Origin: a bacterium
GTDB lineage: Bacteria; Patescibacteriota; Microgenomatia; UBA10105; UBA927
Reading direction: 5' to 3'
Assembly (NCBI GenBank): GCA_021817785.1
Contig: JAKAFY010000012.1
Location: 1-47,642, forward strand
Length of the DNA: 47,642 bases
Both the position numbers and the translations under genes were made by a program. The notes beneath the pieces are model-generated. The model saw only the letters and a list, made by a program, of their open reading frames with translations. It had not been told where the DNA came from and did no database searches. Positions 23,123-32,749 of this stretch are shown one piece after another. Position 1 is the first letter of the stretch. Every line of letters starts with the position of its first letter.

Positions 23123-25261
23123 ATGCATATACGTTTGAAATCCATTATCCGCTTCCTGTTGCCGTATATCCTCATTGTCATTCTGGGTATTGCCGGGACC
23201 GGATTGCTCACTGCGAGTGAAGGAGTGCATGGCTCCCCCTACGTCAATCAGCCGGGGAATATAAGTCCTATAGATGAAGGGGAGCAGCTTGAATGGGCAT
23301 ATCGTGTACTTCACGGGCAGGTTCCATATCGCGATTTCTGGATGCTGTATACACCATTACGCTCATACCTCATTGCCGGCTCTATGATGCTTTTCGGTCA
23401 GTCCATATTCGTGGAGCGCGTATATTTTGCCGCATTACCTCTTTTGGGATTTATCGCGCTATTTGCATTACTTCGGTATCTTACGCGTAATACCTATCTG
23501 TCTATCATCGTGACGATGCTCGCCATCTCCAGTCACAGCATCGGAGAACGCAACAGCGTATTTATCATGGCCATGTATGCGTTTGTCCGATCATTGTCCG
23601 GCATCGGAGAGGCAGGGTTACCCAAAAAATTCCGTGTGAACGGCAGGTTGCTACTCATAGCCGGCCTGTTGTCAGCACTTTCATTCTGGATGTCCCAGGA
23701 ATTCGGTATATATGCATTCATAGGATCCGCGGCAAGCTTATGTGTATTATGGTGTATCAATAAAACTCCCGTACGACAAATTTTCATTCATAGTAAAGCA
23801 TATATAGCCGGACTGCTGATCGGAATACTGCCGTATACAGGGTATTTAGTTATACAGGGAGCGTTCCCTTCTTTTGTTCGATTTGTATTCACTGACTTTT
23901 CCACTGGCCCTATTGCGACGTTGTGGTCGGAACCACTTCCGTCATTATTCATTTTGCCGGCAGATAGGTGGTTTACGCCGGGCGGATACCTCTATATGCC
24001 CACCATACAGTCTTACGCCCTGATTGCCGTACTCGTTATAACGATGGCGTTTTCACTCATATATGTCTGGAAGCATAAACATGCTACGTCGCTCTGGCCG
24101 GTGATAATTATTACGATGTTCGGATTGCCAAATCTGCGCGGCCTTCTGTATTCTCAGTCCGCAGATCGCCGCGCCGGATTGTATGTGTTTTTATTTCTTG
24201 TCGTAGCACTATATATGTATATCCTGCCGAAAATACGCAACACATTGGTTCCATTTGGGTATATCCTGATTGTCTGCGCTGTCACATTTTTTAGCTGGTA
24301 TGCAGTATCCATCAGCTCGCTCAACACATACGGCAATGAACTGGCGGATCTTTTATCCCTGAGACATAGGCCTCAGGGTATACTGCTCGACCAGCCGAGA
24401 GTAAATATACGCATGTATCCGACAACGATAGACAACGCGTATGGGAAATATATGGAGATAGTTCCAAACGAATCACGTGTAAAAGATCTGATGCAGGTGT
24501 TACAAATAGATGCTTCCCTAAAACATTCAATGCAAACAGATTATGATGCTTCGTTTCGTTCACTAGGAGACATGATACGATCGGTAAACCTGACGGAATC
24601 GCGCATCGCCCGTCACGATATGACGCTTCAAAACCAATTAGAACGCATCACTCATACAAGCGCGGATCTATCGGATACGACAAATTTTGCACTAACCAAT
24701 ATACGCGCCTATGTTCAAACTGAAAAACAATATCGTGATACATTATGGCAGGATTCAAGTTCCGACGATGGAGCATGGTTTCAAACGCAAAAACAATTAA
24801 AGGCAGCTTCAGAGGTACTGAGTATCCTCGAACAATTGAATCAATACTATGCGTATATAGAATCCAATGTGACCATGGCAGTAATGCAACAGGATGTACA
24901 GGCGGTGAGCGCGGATCTTCAAAACGCGGCGTTTTTAGCAACGGGGAGCGCAACGTATGCATACGGATATCCCCTGCCATCGGTCGCTCTTTTTATCGCG
25001 GACAGATTGAATCCGACCAAATTTTCCCCCATGCTTTCCAATATTTCTCTCAGTCAGCAGAGTGAAATGATAAAAGATCTTTCTTTACATATTCCATGTC
25101 ATCTCATTCAGTGGCGGACATTCGGAGACAAAACATTTACCACTACGGAATATTTACCACGGCTTGTGCAGTTTATAGACGGGGAGTTCAAACCCGCGTA
25201 TGGACTACATTCCTCACAAATGGAGCTCTCTTCGTGTCGGACAGAACATCTGTCACAATAG
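23123..25261 (+). CDS. GT-C (GT39-like) membrane glycosyltransferase with helical insertion
   Basis: A 712-aa protein from ATG 23123; the 25 extra residues in the ORF track are not protein-like and contain the promoter. Membrane helices cover about residues 8-420. The first loop has SPIDEGEQLEWAYRVLHGQVPYRDFWMLYTPLRSYLIA, the classic GT39/PMT-like catalytic loop with the acidic pair. A long, largely alpha-helical polar stretch lies at about 447-595, rich in Q, S, T and D. It is followed by the usual extracytoplasmic end (LPSVALFIADRLNPTKFSPML). In relatives the tail follows directly, so the 150-residue segment looks like an insertion. The gene ends by overlapping the convergent 992-aa gene by 9 bp. 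Confidence 0.86.
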   Translation: MHIRLKSIIRFLLPYILIVILGIAGTGLLTASEGVHGSPYVNQPGNISPIDEGEQLEWAYRVLHGQVPYRDFWMLYTPLRSYLIAGSMMLFGQSIFVERVYFAALPLLGFIALFALLRYLTRNTYLSIIVTMLAISSHSIGERNSVFIMAMYAFVRSLSGIGEAGLPKKFRVNGRLLLIAGLLSALSFWMSQEFGIYAFIGSAASLCVLWCINKTPVRQIFIHSKAYIAGLLIGILPYTGYLVIQGAFPSFVRFVFTDFSTGPIATLWSEPLPSLFILPADRWFTPGGYLYMPTIQSYALIAVLVITMAFSLIYVWKHKHATSLWPVIIITMFGLPNLRGLLYSQSADRRAGLYVFLFLVVALYMYILPKIRNTLVPFGYILIVCAVTFFSWYAVSISSLNTYGNELADLLSLRHRPQGILLDQPRVNIRMYPTTIDNAYGKYMEIVPNESRVKDLMQVLQIDASLKHSMQTDYDASFRSLGDMIRSVNLTESRIARHDMTLQNQLERITHTSADLSDTTNFALTNIRAYVQTEKQYRDTLWQDSSSDDGAWFQTQKQLKAASEVLSILEQLNQYYAYIESNVTMAVMQQDVQAVSADLQNAAFLATGSATYAYGYPLPSVALFIADRLNPTKFSPMLSNISLSQQSEMIKDLSLHIPCHLIQWRTFGDKTFTTTEYLPRLVQFIDGEFKPAYGLHSSQMELSSCRTEHLSQ

Positions 25262-28231
25262 CGGCGATACTGCCTGAAATAAATCGTCTGAAAATTTTCC
25301 CTGTACGTTCAGCTTTGGGTGCAGGCCGTCCATGAGATCCTCAGCGGTAAACCAGTCAAATGAATCAACATATGGTATCTGATACTTCGCGGCGAGCGTC
25401 CGTATCGCAGCATTAAAGGTTTGTATTTTATACACCGGTATCCAGTCATTTCTATACAGAAGACCGACTGCGATAATTTTCGTGCGTGGACTCCCTGCGC
25501 GTATACCAAGAAGCAGCGTTTCATAATTTTTTTGAAACTCATCAACGGGCACCCCGTGTCCTACGTCATTGGTCCCCAACGCTATAACGAGTAGATCGGG
25601 CTTGTAGCGTACAATATCCTGCTGATACCGCATTAACGCAGAATCCCAATCCGGTACGTCGGAAACTGACGATCCAAAAATAGATGCATTATGAAGCTGA
25701 TATCCCAAACGGTCTGCAAATGCATACACCGCGTTCATATGACCAAAAGATACCTCGATCGAATCGCCCAATATCGCGAGCGTTTTGGATGGAACATGGG
25801 AAGCCGGAGAAATGATAGCTGTACGATCTGTGGTGATAGCCGAAATTGCAGCGTCACACGGTGATAGCGATCCGGCACACCAGTGACGGATACGTATGTC
25901 GTACGTTTTCTGAGGATCCAGGACGTGAGCCGGAACCGCAAGTGTCGTATCGTGCATGGGGGTAACCATCGTATAGGATGTACCTCCGACAAATACATCT
26001 ATCCCCTGAATACCTGCTTCGTTATTCGGACTGGATGCGACGATGGCAAGTGTACTGCTTCCGTGCAGGCGGAATTGCGCTTCAGCTCCACCATACCGCG
26101 AAACTTCCTTTATCCCCGGTATGACCGGATCCTGAAGCCTCATCCATTCTTGTGACCACCAGATATGTTTATCTGCACTGATATCTTTTGTACGTATAGG
26201 AGATCGCCAAAATACACGGCCTAAAACGGCAGCAATTACGATAAAGAGGAGTAATCGCTGCGGGCCGTTCATCCTTCTTCTTAGCAATAGCAGACCGATA
26301 ACAAGAAGGAATAGCAGCGTAGCTAAAGAAATATAAACTCCGACGTCCAATGTTTTCTCACCCGAGAAATAGACAGTTACCTGTGCGGTCGTATTCGTAT
26401 CCAGGGGAAACTCCATGAGATTATCTTTGGTCCGCACCGGTGAGATATTTTTCGTTCCATCCCAAAGTTTCCAATTCGGATCATAACTTTGCGAAAATGC
26501 TATTGACACGGGTCTGTATGTGGCAGTGATATCTATGGTATACGCTGTAGGGTTTATTATATGGTGCACAAGTATTTCCCTCGTGCCATTTTGGAGTGTG
26601 GTATAAAATAATCCACTTCGATCGGTAAACGTGTATACGTCGATATCTTTGTATTGCTTCATTTTTTCCAGATACGGCACGGTATCTAATACATGGGTGA
26701 CCGAAGCACGAAGCGACGCATCGTAAGTTCTGTTCGGAACAAAAATTTCCCCGGTAACGTCAGTCGGGACGATCACGTACTGCACTGCGAGATTCTTCAA
26801 TGTTTCTACAGCTTTTGGGTCCTCCAATGCGTGCGTAATTTCCAAAATGTCGGTCGTATGAAATACATCGCGCGCGTCGACGATGGGATGCTGTTCGGAC
26901 TGATACACAAAACGGTTCCGCCACGGCACCGCCAGGGTCCTGCTGAATTTCTGGCTCGCGTATATAGTCCCCGCTAACTCATCATATTCCGAAGGAACGA
27001 CGGTTCGGTGAAACGTTCCGGAAAGGCCACCGGTAACCGATGGCCAAATCAACACAAGCCAAAATATAACACCCACGGCAATACCGTAGTATTTTTTTAC
27101 CTTTAATCGGTTAATGAGCGCGCCCAAAGAATACGGTATCAGGATGGCATAGGAAAGGGAGATATATAAATAAAATTTTGTCGGATCGCGGAATCCGCTG
27201 AAAAAAGGCACGTGGACAAACATCCAGGAATATAGTCCGGAAAAGGGCGGATTTACTCCTTTTGCGAGAAATGCCCCGAGTATACCGAGTGCCGCAAAAT
27301 AAAGGAAAGATTTTCGCATAATGGAATCGGTTTTTCTGTTCGGCAACAGCAATAATGATCCGAATGCAACGAGGGGAAGAACTAAAAACTTAGGTTCCAT
27401 AAAATAGGTTTTGCCGAATATATTCTCCGGCCAATTTGGGTGCAGGAACGAAAGTGTTTTGGAAAACTCCGCCCAACTGAGAAACGATAACCAACCGGGA
27501 TTATCGTATCCAGCTGGCAAAGCTGAGGAATGGGAAAAAAAGAATGGCACCAGCCAAAAACTATGAAGTCCTGCAACGATGACTGCCGGAATAACGCTGA
27601 ACCGTATATACCGCATCCACTCCTTATTTGGCGTAACCATCACTACATACGAAGCTAAATATACAGCAGTCAGCAAACTAAACCGCAGGTCAAATAGCAA
27701 CAGAAACGCCATGGCACCCGTAAACCAAACTGGCTTTCTCTGTATAAATGTAATGATCACGAGTGGCGTAAGCGCATATGCCATCATCAGTCCAACCTGC
27801 CCGCCTCCGGACAGCATCAGCACATAGGTGTTTGACATATAGATAATCACCCCGATAGATGCCAGCACCCGATCCTTTAGGAACGACCTGCAAAATATAT
27901 AGGACGATACGATTCCCAATATCAAAAATGGCCAGTAGAACAATAAGCGGTATGCAATATTCCATGGTATATGCAACAAAAAAACAATACTTCTCACTCC
28001 GGCGGCAAGATACATGTTGAGGTTTAACACTGCGTATGTCACTCCTCCCAATCCGTTTCCGAGTATATGGCTCCATGCATATGGGCGCCAAAGAAAATCT
28101 CCCAGGGCCATCGGATACAAAAATGGAAAATCCGTGGCACTCAGCACTCCTTTGGAAAACCAATTCCGGTAAAGAAAAAATATAATGCTGATGATACCAG
28201 CAGGGACGATATGATTCCGTATAAATTTCAT
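25253..28231 (-). CDS. Giant GT-C-like membrane protein fused to a C-terminal SGNH hydrolase
   Basis: 992 aa in three parts. Residues 1 to about 415 are a polytopic region resembling AftD/YfhO-type GT-C proteins ([18 protein letters not shown] in the first loop). Residues about 430-640 are an extracytoplasmic domain followed by two further helices (about 640-690). The tail, about 725-992, starts with a beta-rich stretch ([33 protein letters not shown]) and ends in an SGNH hydrolase from about 820. That hydrolase has [11 protein letters not shown] with the nucleophile Ser, IALGTNDVG with the oxyanion Asn, and MDGLHPKLN with the catalytic Asp-His. The beta domain plus SGNH layout resembles CE2 carbohydrate esterases. 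Together it could attach a sugar and edit acyl groups outside the cell (inference). Confidence 0.85.
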   Translation of the reverse strand: MKFIRNHIVPAGIISIIFFLYRNWFSKGVLSATDFPFLYPMALGDFLWRPYAWSHILGNGLGGVTYAVLNLNMYLAAGVRSIVFLLHIPWNIAYRLLFYWPFLILGIVSSYIFCRSFLKDRVLASIGVIIYMSNTYVLMLSGGGQVGLMMAYALTPLVIITFIQRKPVWFTGAMAFLLLFDLRFSLLTAVYLASYVVMVTPNKEWMRYIRFSVIPAVIVAGLHSFWLVPFFFSHSSALPAGYDNPGWLSFLSWAEFSKTLSFLHPNWPENIFGKTYFMEPKFLVLPLVAFGSLLLLPNRKTDSIMRKSFLYFAALGILGAFLAKGVNPPFSGLYSWMFVHVPFFSGFRDPTKFYLYISLSYAILIPYSLGALINRLKVKKYYGIAVGVIFWLVLIWPSVTGGLSGTFHRTVVPSEYDELAGTIYASQKFSRTLAVPWRNRFVYQSEQHPIVDARDVFHTTDILEITHALEDPKAVETLKNLAVQYVIVPTDVTGEIFVPNRTYDASLRASVTHVLDTVPYLEKMKQYKDIDVYTFTDRSGLFYTTLQNGTREILVHHIINPTAYTIDITATYRPVSIAFSQSYDPNWKLWDGTKNISPVRTKDNLMEFPLDTNTTAQVTVYFSGEKTLDVGVYISLATLLFLLVIGLLLLRRRMNGPQRLLLFIVIAAVLGRVFWRSPIRTKDISADKHIWWSQEWMRLQDPVIPGIKEVSRYGGAEAQFRLHGSSTLAIVASSPNNEAGIQGIDVFVGGTSYTMVTPMHDTTLAVPAHVLDPQKTYDIRIRHWCAGSLSPCDAAISAITTDRTAIISPASHVPSKTLAILGDSIEVSFGHMNAVYAFADRLGYQLHNASIFGSSVSDVPDWDSALMRYQQDIVRYKPDLLVIALGTNDVGHGVPVDEFQKNYETLLLGIRAGSPRTKIIAVGLLYRNDWIPVYKIQTFNAAIRTLAAKYQIPYVDSFDWFTAEDLMDGLHPKLNVQGKFSDDLFQAVSPLL

Positions 28232-28824
28232 GTCCTTCGTTTGATGACTTTAGCGGGATTTCCTACGGCTACTGCGTACGGAGGAACGTCTTTCGTCACT
28301 ACGGATCCTGCCCCGATTACCGCACCGTCTCCAACGGTGACGCCGGGAAGTATGATTGCATGAGCGCCTATCCACACGTCTGAACCAATGTGCACCGGTT
28401 TGCGAGTATAACCCTGGGAACGTATGGCGACGTCTTTATCCTGAATTCTGTGGTTAAAATCGGTGATGAAACTATATGCGGAGAGCTGAGTATTGTCCCC
28501 TATCGTAATATGCTGTTGAGCGGTGATAAACGCCCCGTTGTCTATCAATACATTTTTGCCTATTTCCATTCTGCCATCAAATCCGGCAGTAATTCTCGTG
28601 CCATAGCCAATACGAGAACCCGCCCGCATGGAAATCGCATGTTTTTTGCTTTCAAAAAGTTCGGTACGCCCCGCGAATATAACCCCCAATTCTATGTCAT
28701 ATCCCCGGAGCCGATACCATGTGGCCAACAGATATGACCGTACAAAACCGAACGCCAGGGACATGCCGTGGAGAGCCGTCTCCAACATGCCTTTTCGTCC
28801 TATCGCCTGCAGAAATATATTCAT
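28228..28824 (-). CDS. Left-handed beta-helix acyltransferase (CapG/WcaF-like)
   Basis: A 198-aa protein starting at ATG 28824 in an ATGA overlap; the 17-residue extension in the track is unlikely. Hexapeptide turns run from about residue 50 to 185: [60 protein letters not shown] follows, with the catalytic His in a loop, and then [54 protein letters not shown], a near-perfect family ending. It probably O- or N-acetylates a sugar. It ends in another ATGA overlap with the SGNH-fusion gene, suggesting that acetyl addition and esterase-type editing are encoded together (inference). Confidence 0.93.
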   Translation of the reverse strand: MNIFLQAIGRKGMLETALHGMSLAFGFVRSYLLATWYRLRGYDIELGVIFAGRTELFESKKHAISMRAGSRIGYGTRITAGFDGRMEIGKNVLIDNGAFITAQQHITIGDNTQLSAYSFITDFNHRIQDKDVAIRSQGYTRKPVHIGSDVWIGAHAIILPGVTVGDGAVIGAGSVVTKDVPPYAVAVGNPAKVIKRRT

Positions 28825-29219
28825 GGTTGTTTGCCGTGCCGCAACGACCGGATTGATAAAATCACAGCGACCCACAAAAGAAAGTACACGAAATTTCCCA
28901 TTCGCTCTGCCAGTGCATCATTGCCGAAGAGAGTAACGACGAATGCGCAGGTAAATAATGCCATAATCAGGGATAGGACGTGAGTAAATTTCAGCTGCAG
29001 TAAACCTATACCGGCGATAAGTACGCAAAACACGGCTATATCCGTCCCAAATACCAGATTTATGTATGGCAGCCTGGTCAAAACTGCGGCACCAACCGCA
29101 AAAACGGCGAGCAATTCCAGCCTCCAAAATTTTGTCCGCACGTACTTCCATGCGGGAACAAACACGGTATCGTGCAAAAACAATCCATACGTATCTACCT
29201 GCTTCAAAGATTTATTCAT
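28821..29219 (-). CDS. Small multi-pass membrane protein, unknown function
   Basis: A 132-aa ORF from ATG 29219 ([22 protein letters not shown]), overlapping the upstream giant gene by 8 bp. It has four hydrophobic segments: [59 protein letters not shown], and [17 protein letters not shown]. The polar N-terminus includes a possible amphipathic helix. It forms part of the coupled run with the acyltransferase and two giant membrane proteins. I do not recognise the family. Its position suggests an accessory subunit of the GT-C machinery (inference). Confidence 0.72.
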   Translation of the reverse strand: MNKSLKQVDTYGLFLHDTVFVPAWKYVRTKFWRLELLAVFAVGAAVLTRLPYINLVFGTDIAVFCVLIAGIGLLQLKFTHVLSLIMALFTCAFVVTLFGNDALAERMGNFVYFLLWVAVILSIRSLRHGKQP

Positions 29220-32200
29220 GATGTTTGTGTTTGTTGATTTGTAACGCCAATACAATCGCAAGCAGGATAATCCCTCCTACACTTACCACGATACCCCGGT
29301 AATATAATATCTGAGGATAATATTCTAATACCATATCGCCGGTAGCGGTAGAATCGACATACCAGGCGTTTGCAAACCCGTATATGCGGAAGTGATGTGA
29401 ATCGTACGTTTGATCGTCCACCCAAAACGCTTTTGTCCAGGGCATAGGCTGGTACTTCATCAGACCGGCGGAATACAGCCGCCATCCCGGATTGAACCGC
29501 TCGTTAAACACCACTATGTTCGGCCACCGACCTGTGGTATGAATCAAATATTTCGTACTGTTTATTCTCGTATATGTAAGCTCGGTAAGAGGGGAAGAAA
29601 TTTTCGATTGGGCCTCCGGTATAAAATATACGCTGGGCTGTATACGTTCTTCTACACTGACCTGCTTCATAAGCCCAACAACGTCCTCCGATCCTACCGA
29701 ACAGATATATAATGTTGCGCCCGTATCTCCGTCGGAACCATCAAAATAATACCTTTTCACTCGCTCGTTCTTCTGAGATTCCAGGTCAAACGCGTCACTT
29801 GGCGCGGTATATCCCGACAGAGACGAAGGGTCTTGCCGCGTGACGACGTTCTGCTTCTTCAAAAACATACGTATTCCTTTGGTAATTTCCTCTGTCTTTA
29901 ACGTAATCTCGTATTTTTGTTGCCAGTCAAAATTCTGGATATCTGCCGCAGCGCACTGCTGTCCCAACACGGGGTAATTTTCGATATCCGTACGGATCTG
30001 CCCGATGCGGTTTGTCGGAGCAGAAAATAATACGGTTAACGCGGAGGCGTCCGAGACATCAAATGTTCCTAGCATGATTTTATTTCCCGATACCACAGGC
30101 TTTATCGCATATGGTCGGCCGTCAATTTCAAGACTTGACGGGACACGCATAGGATGACCCAATGTTCCTGCATCCAGATATAGTTGAGCCCGTGCCATCC
30201 CCTGCGGCACTTGGTATACTTTTTCGTCGGTCCATTCGGTGCCCGAAAGAAACTCATGAATGCGCTGTGAGATAGGGTGTAGTGTCTCCAAAATTCTGGA
30301 CAGCTCTTTATGCACATATGGTTGGTGCTCGTCACGTACTGATCCGTTGTTATTATAAATACCGGAAAACAGTGCTTCTTCGTACGTCACATAATTCCTA
30401 ATCGTTTCCAGATACCTAAAGTCTATGAACGTACGACCAGACAGGTCCAGGGACGGGTCGATCTCATTCCAGTAACGGGTGAGCGTATCGGCAGTCTCAT
30501 GTATGGCGTCCAGATTTTCATCCTGATCGATCAGTTTTTTAAGTTCCAGTGAACGAGTCAGTGATAGTCCTAATCTGTTGCCGGCAAGCTCCCTGGGACT
30601 TAAAGCCGGATTTTCCAAATTCCGCTCCCTCCAGGACTTTATAAAATAGAAAAATGACCCGGGTAATAATCGTACTGCCGGCATCACTGGATCGGTGATT
30701 TTCCCTTCCAAAACGCACGACGCACACGGCGCGGCCGATATCATGCCTGGAACCGGTATACGGGGGGACGCATCCGAAAGATACGGTGTGGCCAAATCGG
30801 CTTCCCGTACCATGTTATTTGAGTCCCCCATCAACGCTCCTACCATGTCTGTATCGTTTCCGATATATTTTGTGAGTGCATCCAGACCAAATATTCTGCC
30901 GGAGAATTTTTTATCGGGGGGCAAATGGTAGACGCTCCAAAGCCCGCTGCTCCATACGCGTTTCGTCCCCGGAAGGCGTTCTATTGCGGTTAAAAAGTTT
31001 TTGGGGTTTTCGGAAGGTAACCAGTCCAGCGTGTAATTGGCATCTCCCCGATACAGTACATACTGTGTTTGTAAAAGCGACGCGAGTTGTGCAGCGGAGA
31101 AAGTATTCCCCGCGAGCAGTTCCTGATACAGTCGGTCTACATAGCTCATCTCAATCGGATTCATGGCGGCGACATTTTCCAGGACGGGTTTATCCGTTAC
31201 AAGGTTTATCAGGCTATATGGTGCAAAAAAGTTCCAGGTATATACTTCTGTTTTCCAAATGGAATTGAGACGCGGGACAATAAAAAGCCGCTCATCGGAT
31301 GAAAGATGTGCATCACTCCAGGATTTAAACTGCGTAACGTATTCCGGTATCTTTAACGAAAGCGTGAGTGGCTTGGCCCAAATAAAAAAATTCGGAGTGA
31401 AATATGGAAAATGGTAAGACAATACCAGGATAACGACACCGAATGCAATCAGTGCTTGTTTATAGGGTTTCAGGCGTGCCGCGAGAAAATTTATCGTATA
31501 CGAAATAAGCAGTGCGTACGAAAAATACAATGCAGGAATGAATTTATATTGCGCGGAGCGGAAAATAGAAAATCCCGGCACATAGTCCACTAAAAATCCC
31601 ATAAGAAATCCGAGGGGTTTATGGGTACCTGCGGAAAAAAATATTGCCATAAGGGAGACAAGTACAAAAAATATAATGTATTTTTTCTCTTTACTTTTTC
31701 CGACCAGAAAGAGCGAAACATATGCCGTGACAGGAAACAGGAAACTGATAAGAATAAGAACCGGATTCTGTAGAAAGAAAGCGGCATAGCTGTGATGCAC
31801 GTTGTTATACCAATCCGGAAATCCCTGAAGTCGAAATAGGTTAATCATGCTGGTATATCCGCTTACGGAATCCAGCCATGCCTTCGCCCCGCTTAATACG
31901 ACCTGAGTCGCAACGCTGGAATGATAATTGATGAATGCAAAAGACATGAACGGCAGGATCCAATAGGCATTTAAAATAAGTGAAAGCACAAAACTCCATG
32001 CCGCTACACCCATGATACGTTTAATCACCGAACGGACAGTGCCTTCGCTGCTCTGAACTATCGGAAAATAGAGCGTGGCCACAGAAAGAATGACCAGCAA
32101 TCCGCCGAAAAGCGGTAAGCTGAGCCCTCCCCCGGCACTGAACAGAAACAGCGTAACTGCCATACATAGTCCTGCCCATGTCACCGACATTTCCCCAGTG

Positions 32201-32700
32201 ATACACCGAATATAAAATGATGCAATAAAAGGAAGCGCTGTATAAGCGGAAAATGTTGTTCCTGCCCCCTGACGCCAGAGCGCTAACAAAAAGAAATTGA
32301 CGCTATACAATACGGCAGCCAGTAATGGAAAATACCGATAGGAAAAATGCTTTCTGAACGAGTATGCGAAATAATACATGGAAACTCCCATCAGAAAAAA
32401 CCAAAAAATAAACGTCGCTTTCTGCGCATCAAAGACGGATAACCCCAAGAGCCTAAACCCCGCTTCTACTCCGTGTATGGTAATACTACCCATATCGAAC
32501 GAATAATCGCGTCCAAATGGCTCCTGTCCGTTCCAGGTAAATAATCTTGATTTGAAATTTTCCACTATGTTGATGGGATAAGCGGCATCCTGACTCGTAA
32601 TCATGTATCCCTTTGGAAACCAGAGAAGGGGGATGAGAGAGAGCAAAAATAATATACAAATATCACAAACAGGCCGTAACCATGTATTCTTTATTTTCAT
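29212..32700 (-). CDS. Giant GT-C-like membrane protein (AftD/YfhO-like) with large extracytoplasmic domain
   Basis: 1162 aa. An N-terminal block of about twelve membrane helices (residues 8 to about 445) carries ITSQDAAYPINIVENFKSRLFTWN in the first loop, the position of the catalytic acid in AftD-like GT-C enzymes. From about 450 to 1125 a very large outside domain follows, with FNERFNPGWRLYSAG, a motif common to the YfhO/AftD-type C-terminal ends. One helix at the C-terminus (GIVVSVGGIILLAIVLALQI) anchors it. A polyprenyl-phosphate-sugar-dependent transferase or polymer-modifying role is likely; the substrate is unknown. The 49 bp upstream hold only a 5-bp GTACT/AGTAC inverted repeat (32722-32737), which I do not consider a terminator. 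Confidence 0.82.
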   Translation of the reverse strand: MKIKNTWLRPVCDICILFLLSLIPLLWFPKGYMITSQDAAYPINIVENFKSRLFTWNGQEPFGRDYSFDMGSITIHGVEAGFRLLGLSVFDAQKATFIFWFFLMGVSMYYFAYSFRKHFSYRYFPLLAAVLYSVNFFLLALWRQGAGTTFSAYTALPFIASFYIRCITGEMSVTWAGLCMAVTLFLFSAGGGLSLPLFGGLLVILSVATLYFPIVQSSEGTVRSVIKRIMGVAAWSFVLSLILNAYWILPFMSFAFINYHSSVATQVVLSGAKAWLDSVSGYTSMINLFRLQGFPDWYNNVHHSYAAFFLQNPVLILISFLFPVTAYVSLFLVGKSKEKKYIIFFVLVSLMAIFFSAGTHKPLGFLMGFLVDYVPGFSIFRSAQYKFIPALYFSYALLISYTINFLAARLKPYKQALIAFGVVILVLSYHFPYFTPNFFIWAKPLTLSLKIPEYVTQFKSWSDAHLSSDERLFIVPRLNSIWKTEVYTWNFFAPYSLINLVTDKPVLENVAAMNPIEMSYVDRLYQELLAGNTFSAAQLASLLQTQYVLYRGDANYTLDWLPSENPKNFLTAIERLPGTKRVWSSGLWSVYHLPPDKKFSGRIFGLDALTKYIGNDTDMVGALMGDSNNMVREADLATPYLSDASPRIPVPGMISAAPCASCVLEGKITDPVMPAVRLLPGSFFYFIKSWRERNLENPALSPRELAGNRLGLSLTRSLELKKLIDQDENLDAIHETADTLTRYWNEIDPSLDLSGRTFIDFRYLETIRNYVTYEEALFSGIYNNNGSVRDEHQPYVHKELSRILETLHPISQRIHEFLSGTEWTDEKVYQVPQGMARAQLYLDAGTLGHPMRVPSSLEIDGRPYAIKPVVSGNKIMLGTFDVSDASALTVLFSAPTNRIGQIRTDIENYPVLGQQCAAADIQNFDWQQKYEITLKTEEITKGIRMFLKKQNVVTRQDPSSLSGYTAPSDAFDLESQKNERVKRYYFDGSDGDTGATLYICSVGSEDVVGLMKQVSVEERIQPSVYFIPEAQSKISSPLTELTYTRINSTKYLIHTTGRWPNIVVFNERFNPGWRLYSAGLMKYQPMPWTKAFWVDDQTYDSHHFRIYGFANAWYVDSTATGDMVLEYYPQILYYRGIVVSVGGIILLAIVLALQINKHKHHE

Positions 32701-32749
32701 AAGCTCTTGTTAAACCAATGTGTACTTACAACAGTACCTCTCTGCGTTA

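Noticed and set aside
32701-32749. GTACT/AGTAC inverted repeat as a terminator
   Set aside because: The stem is only 5 bp with no T-run after it in either direction, so it is too weak to call.
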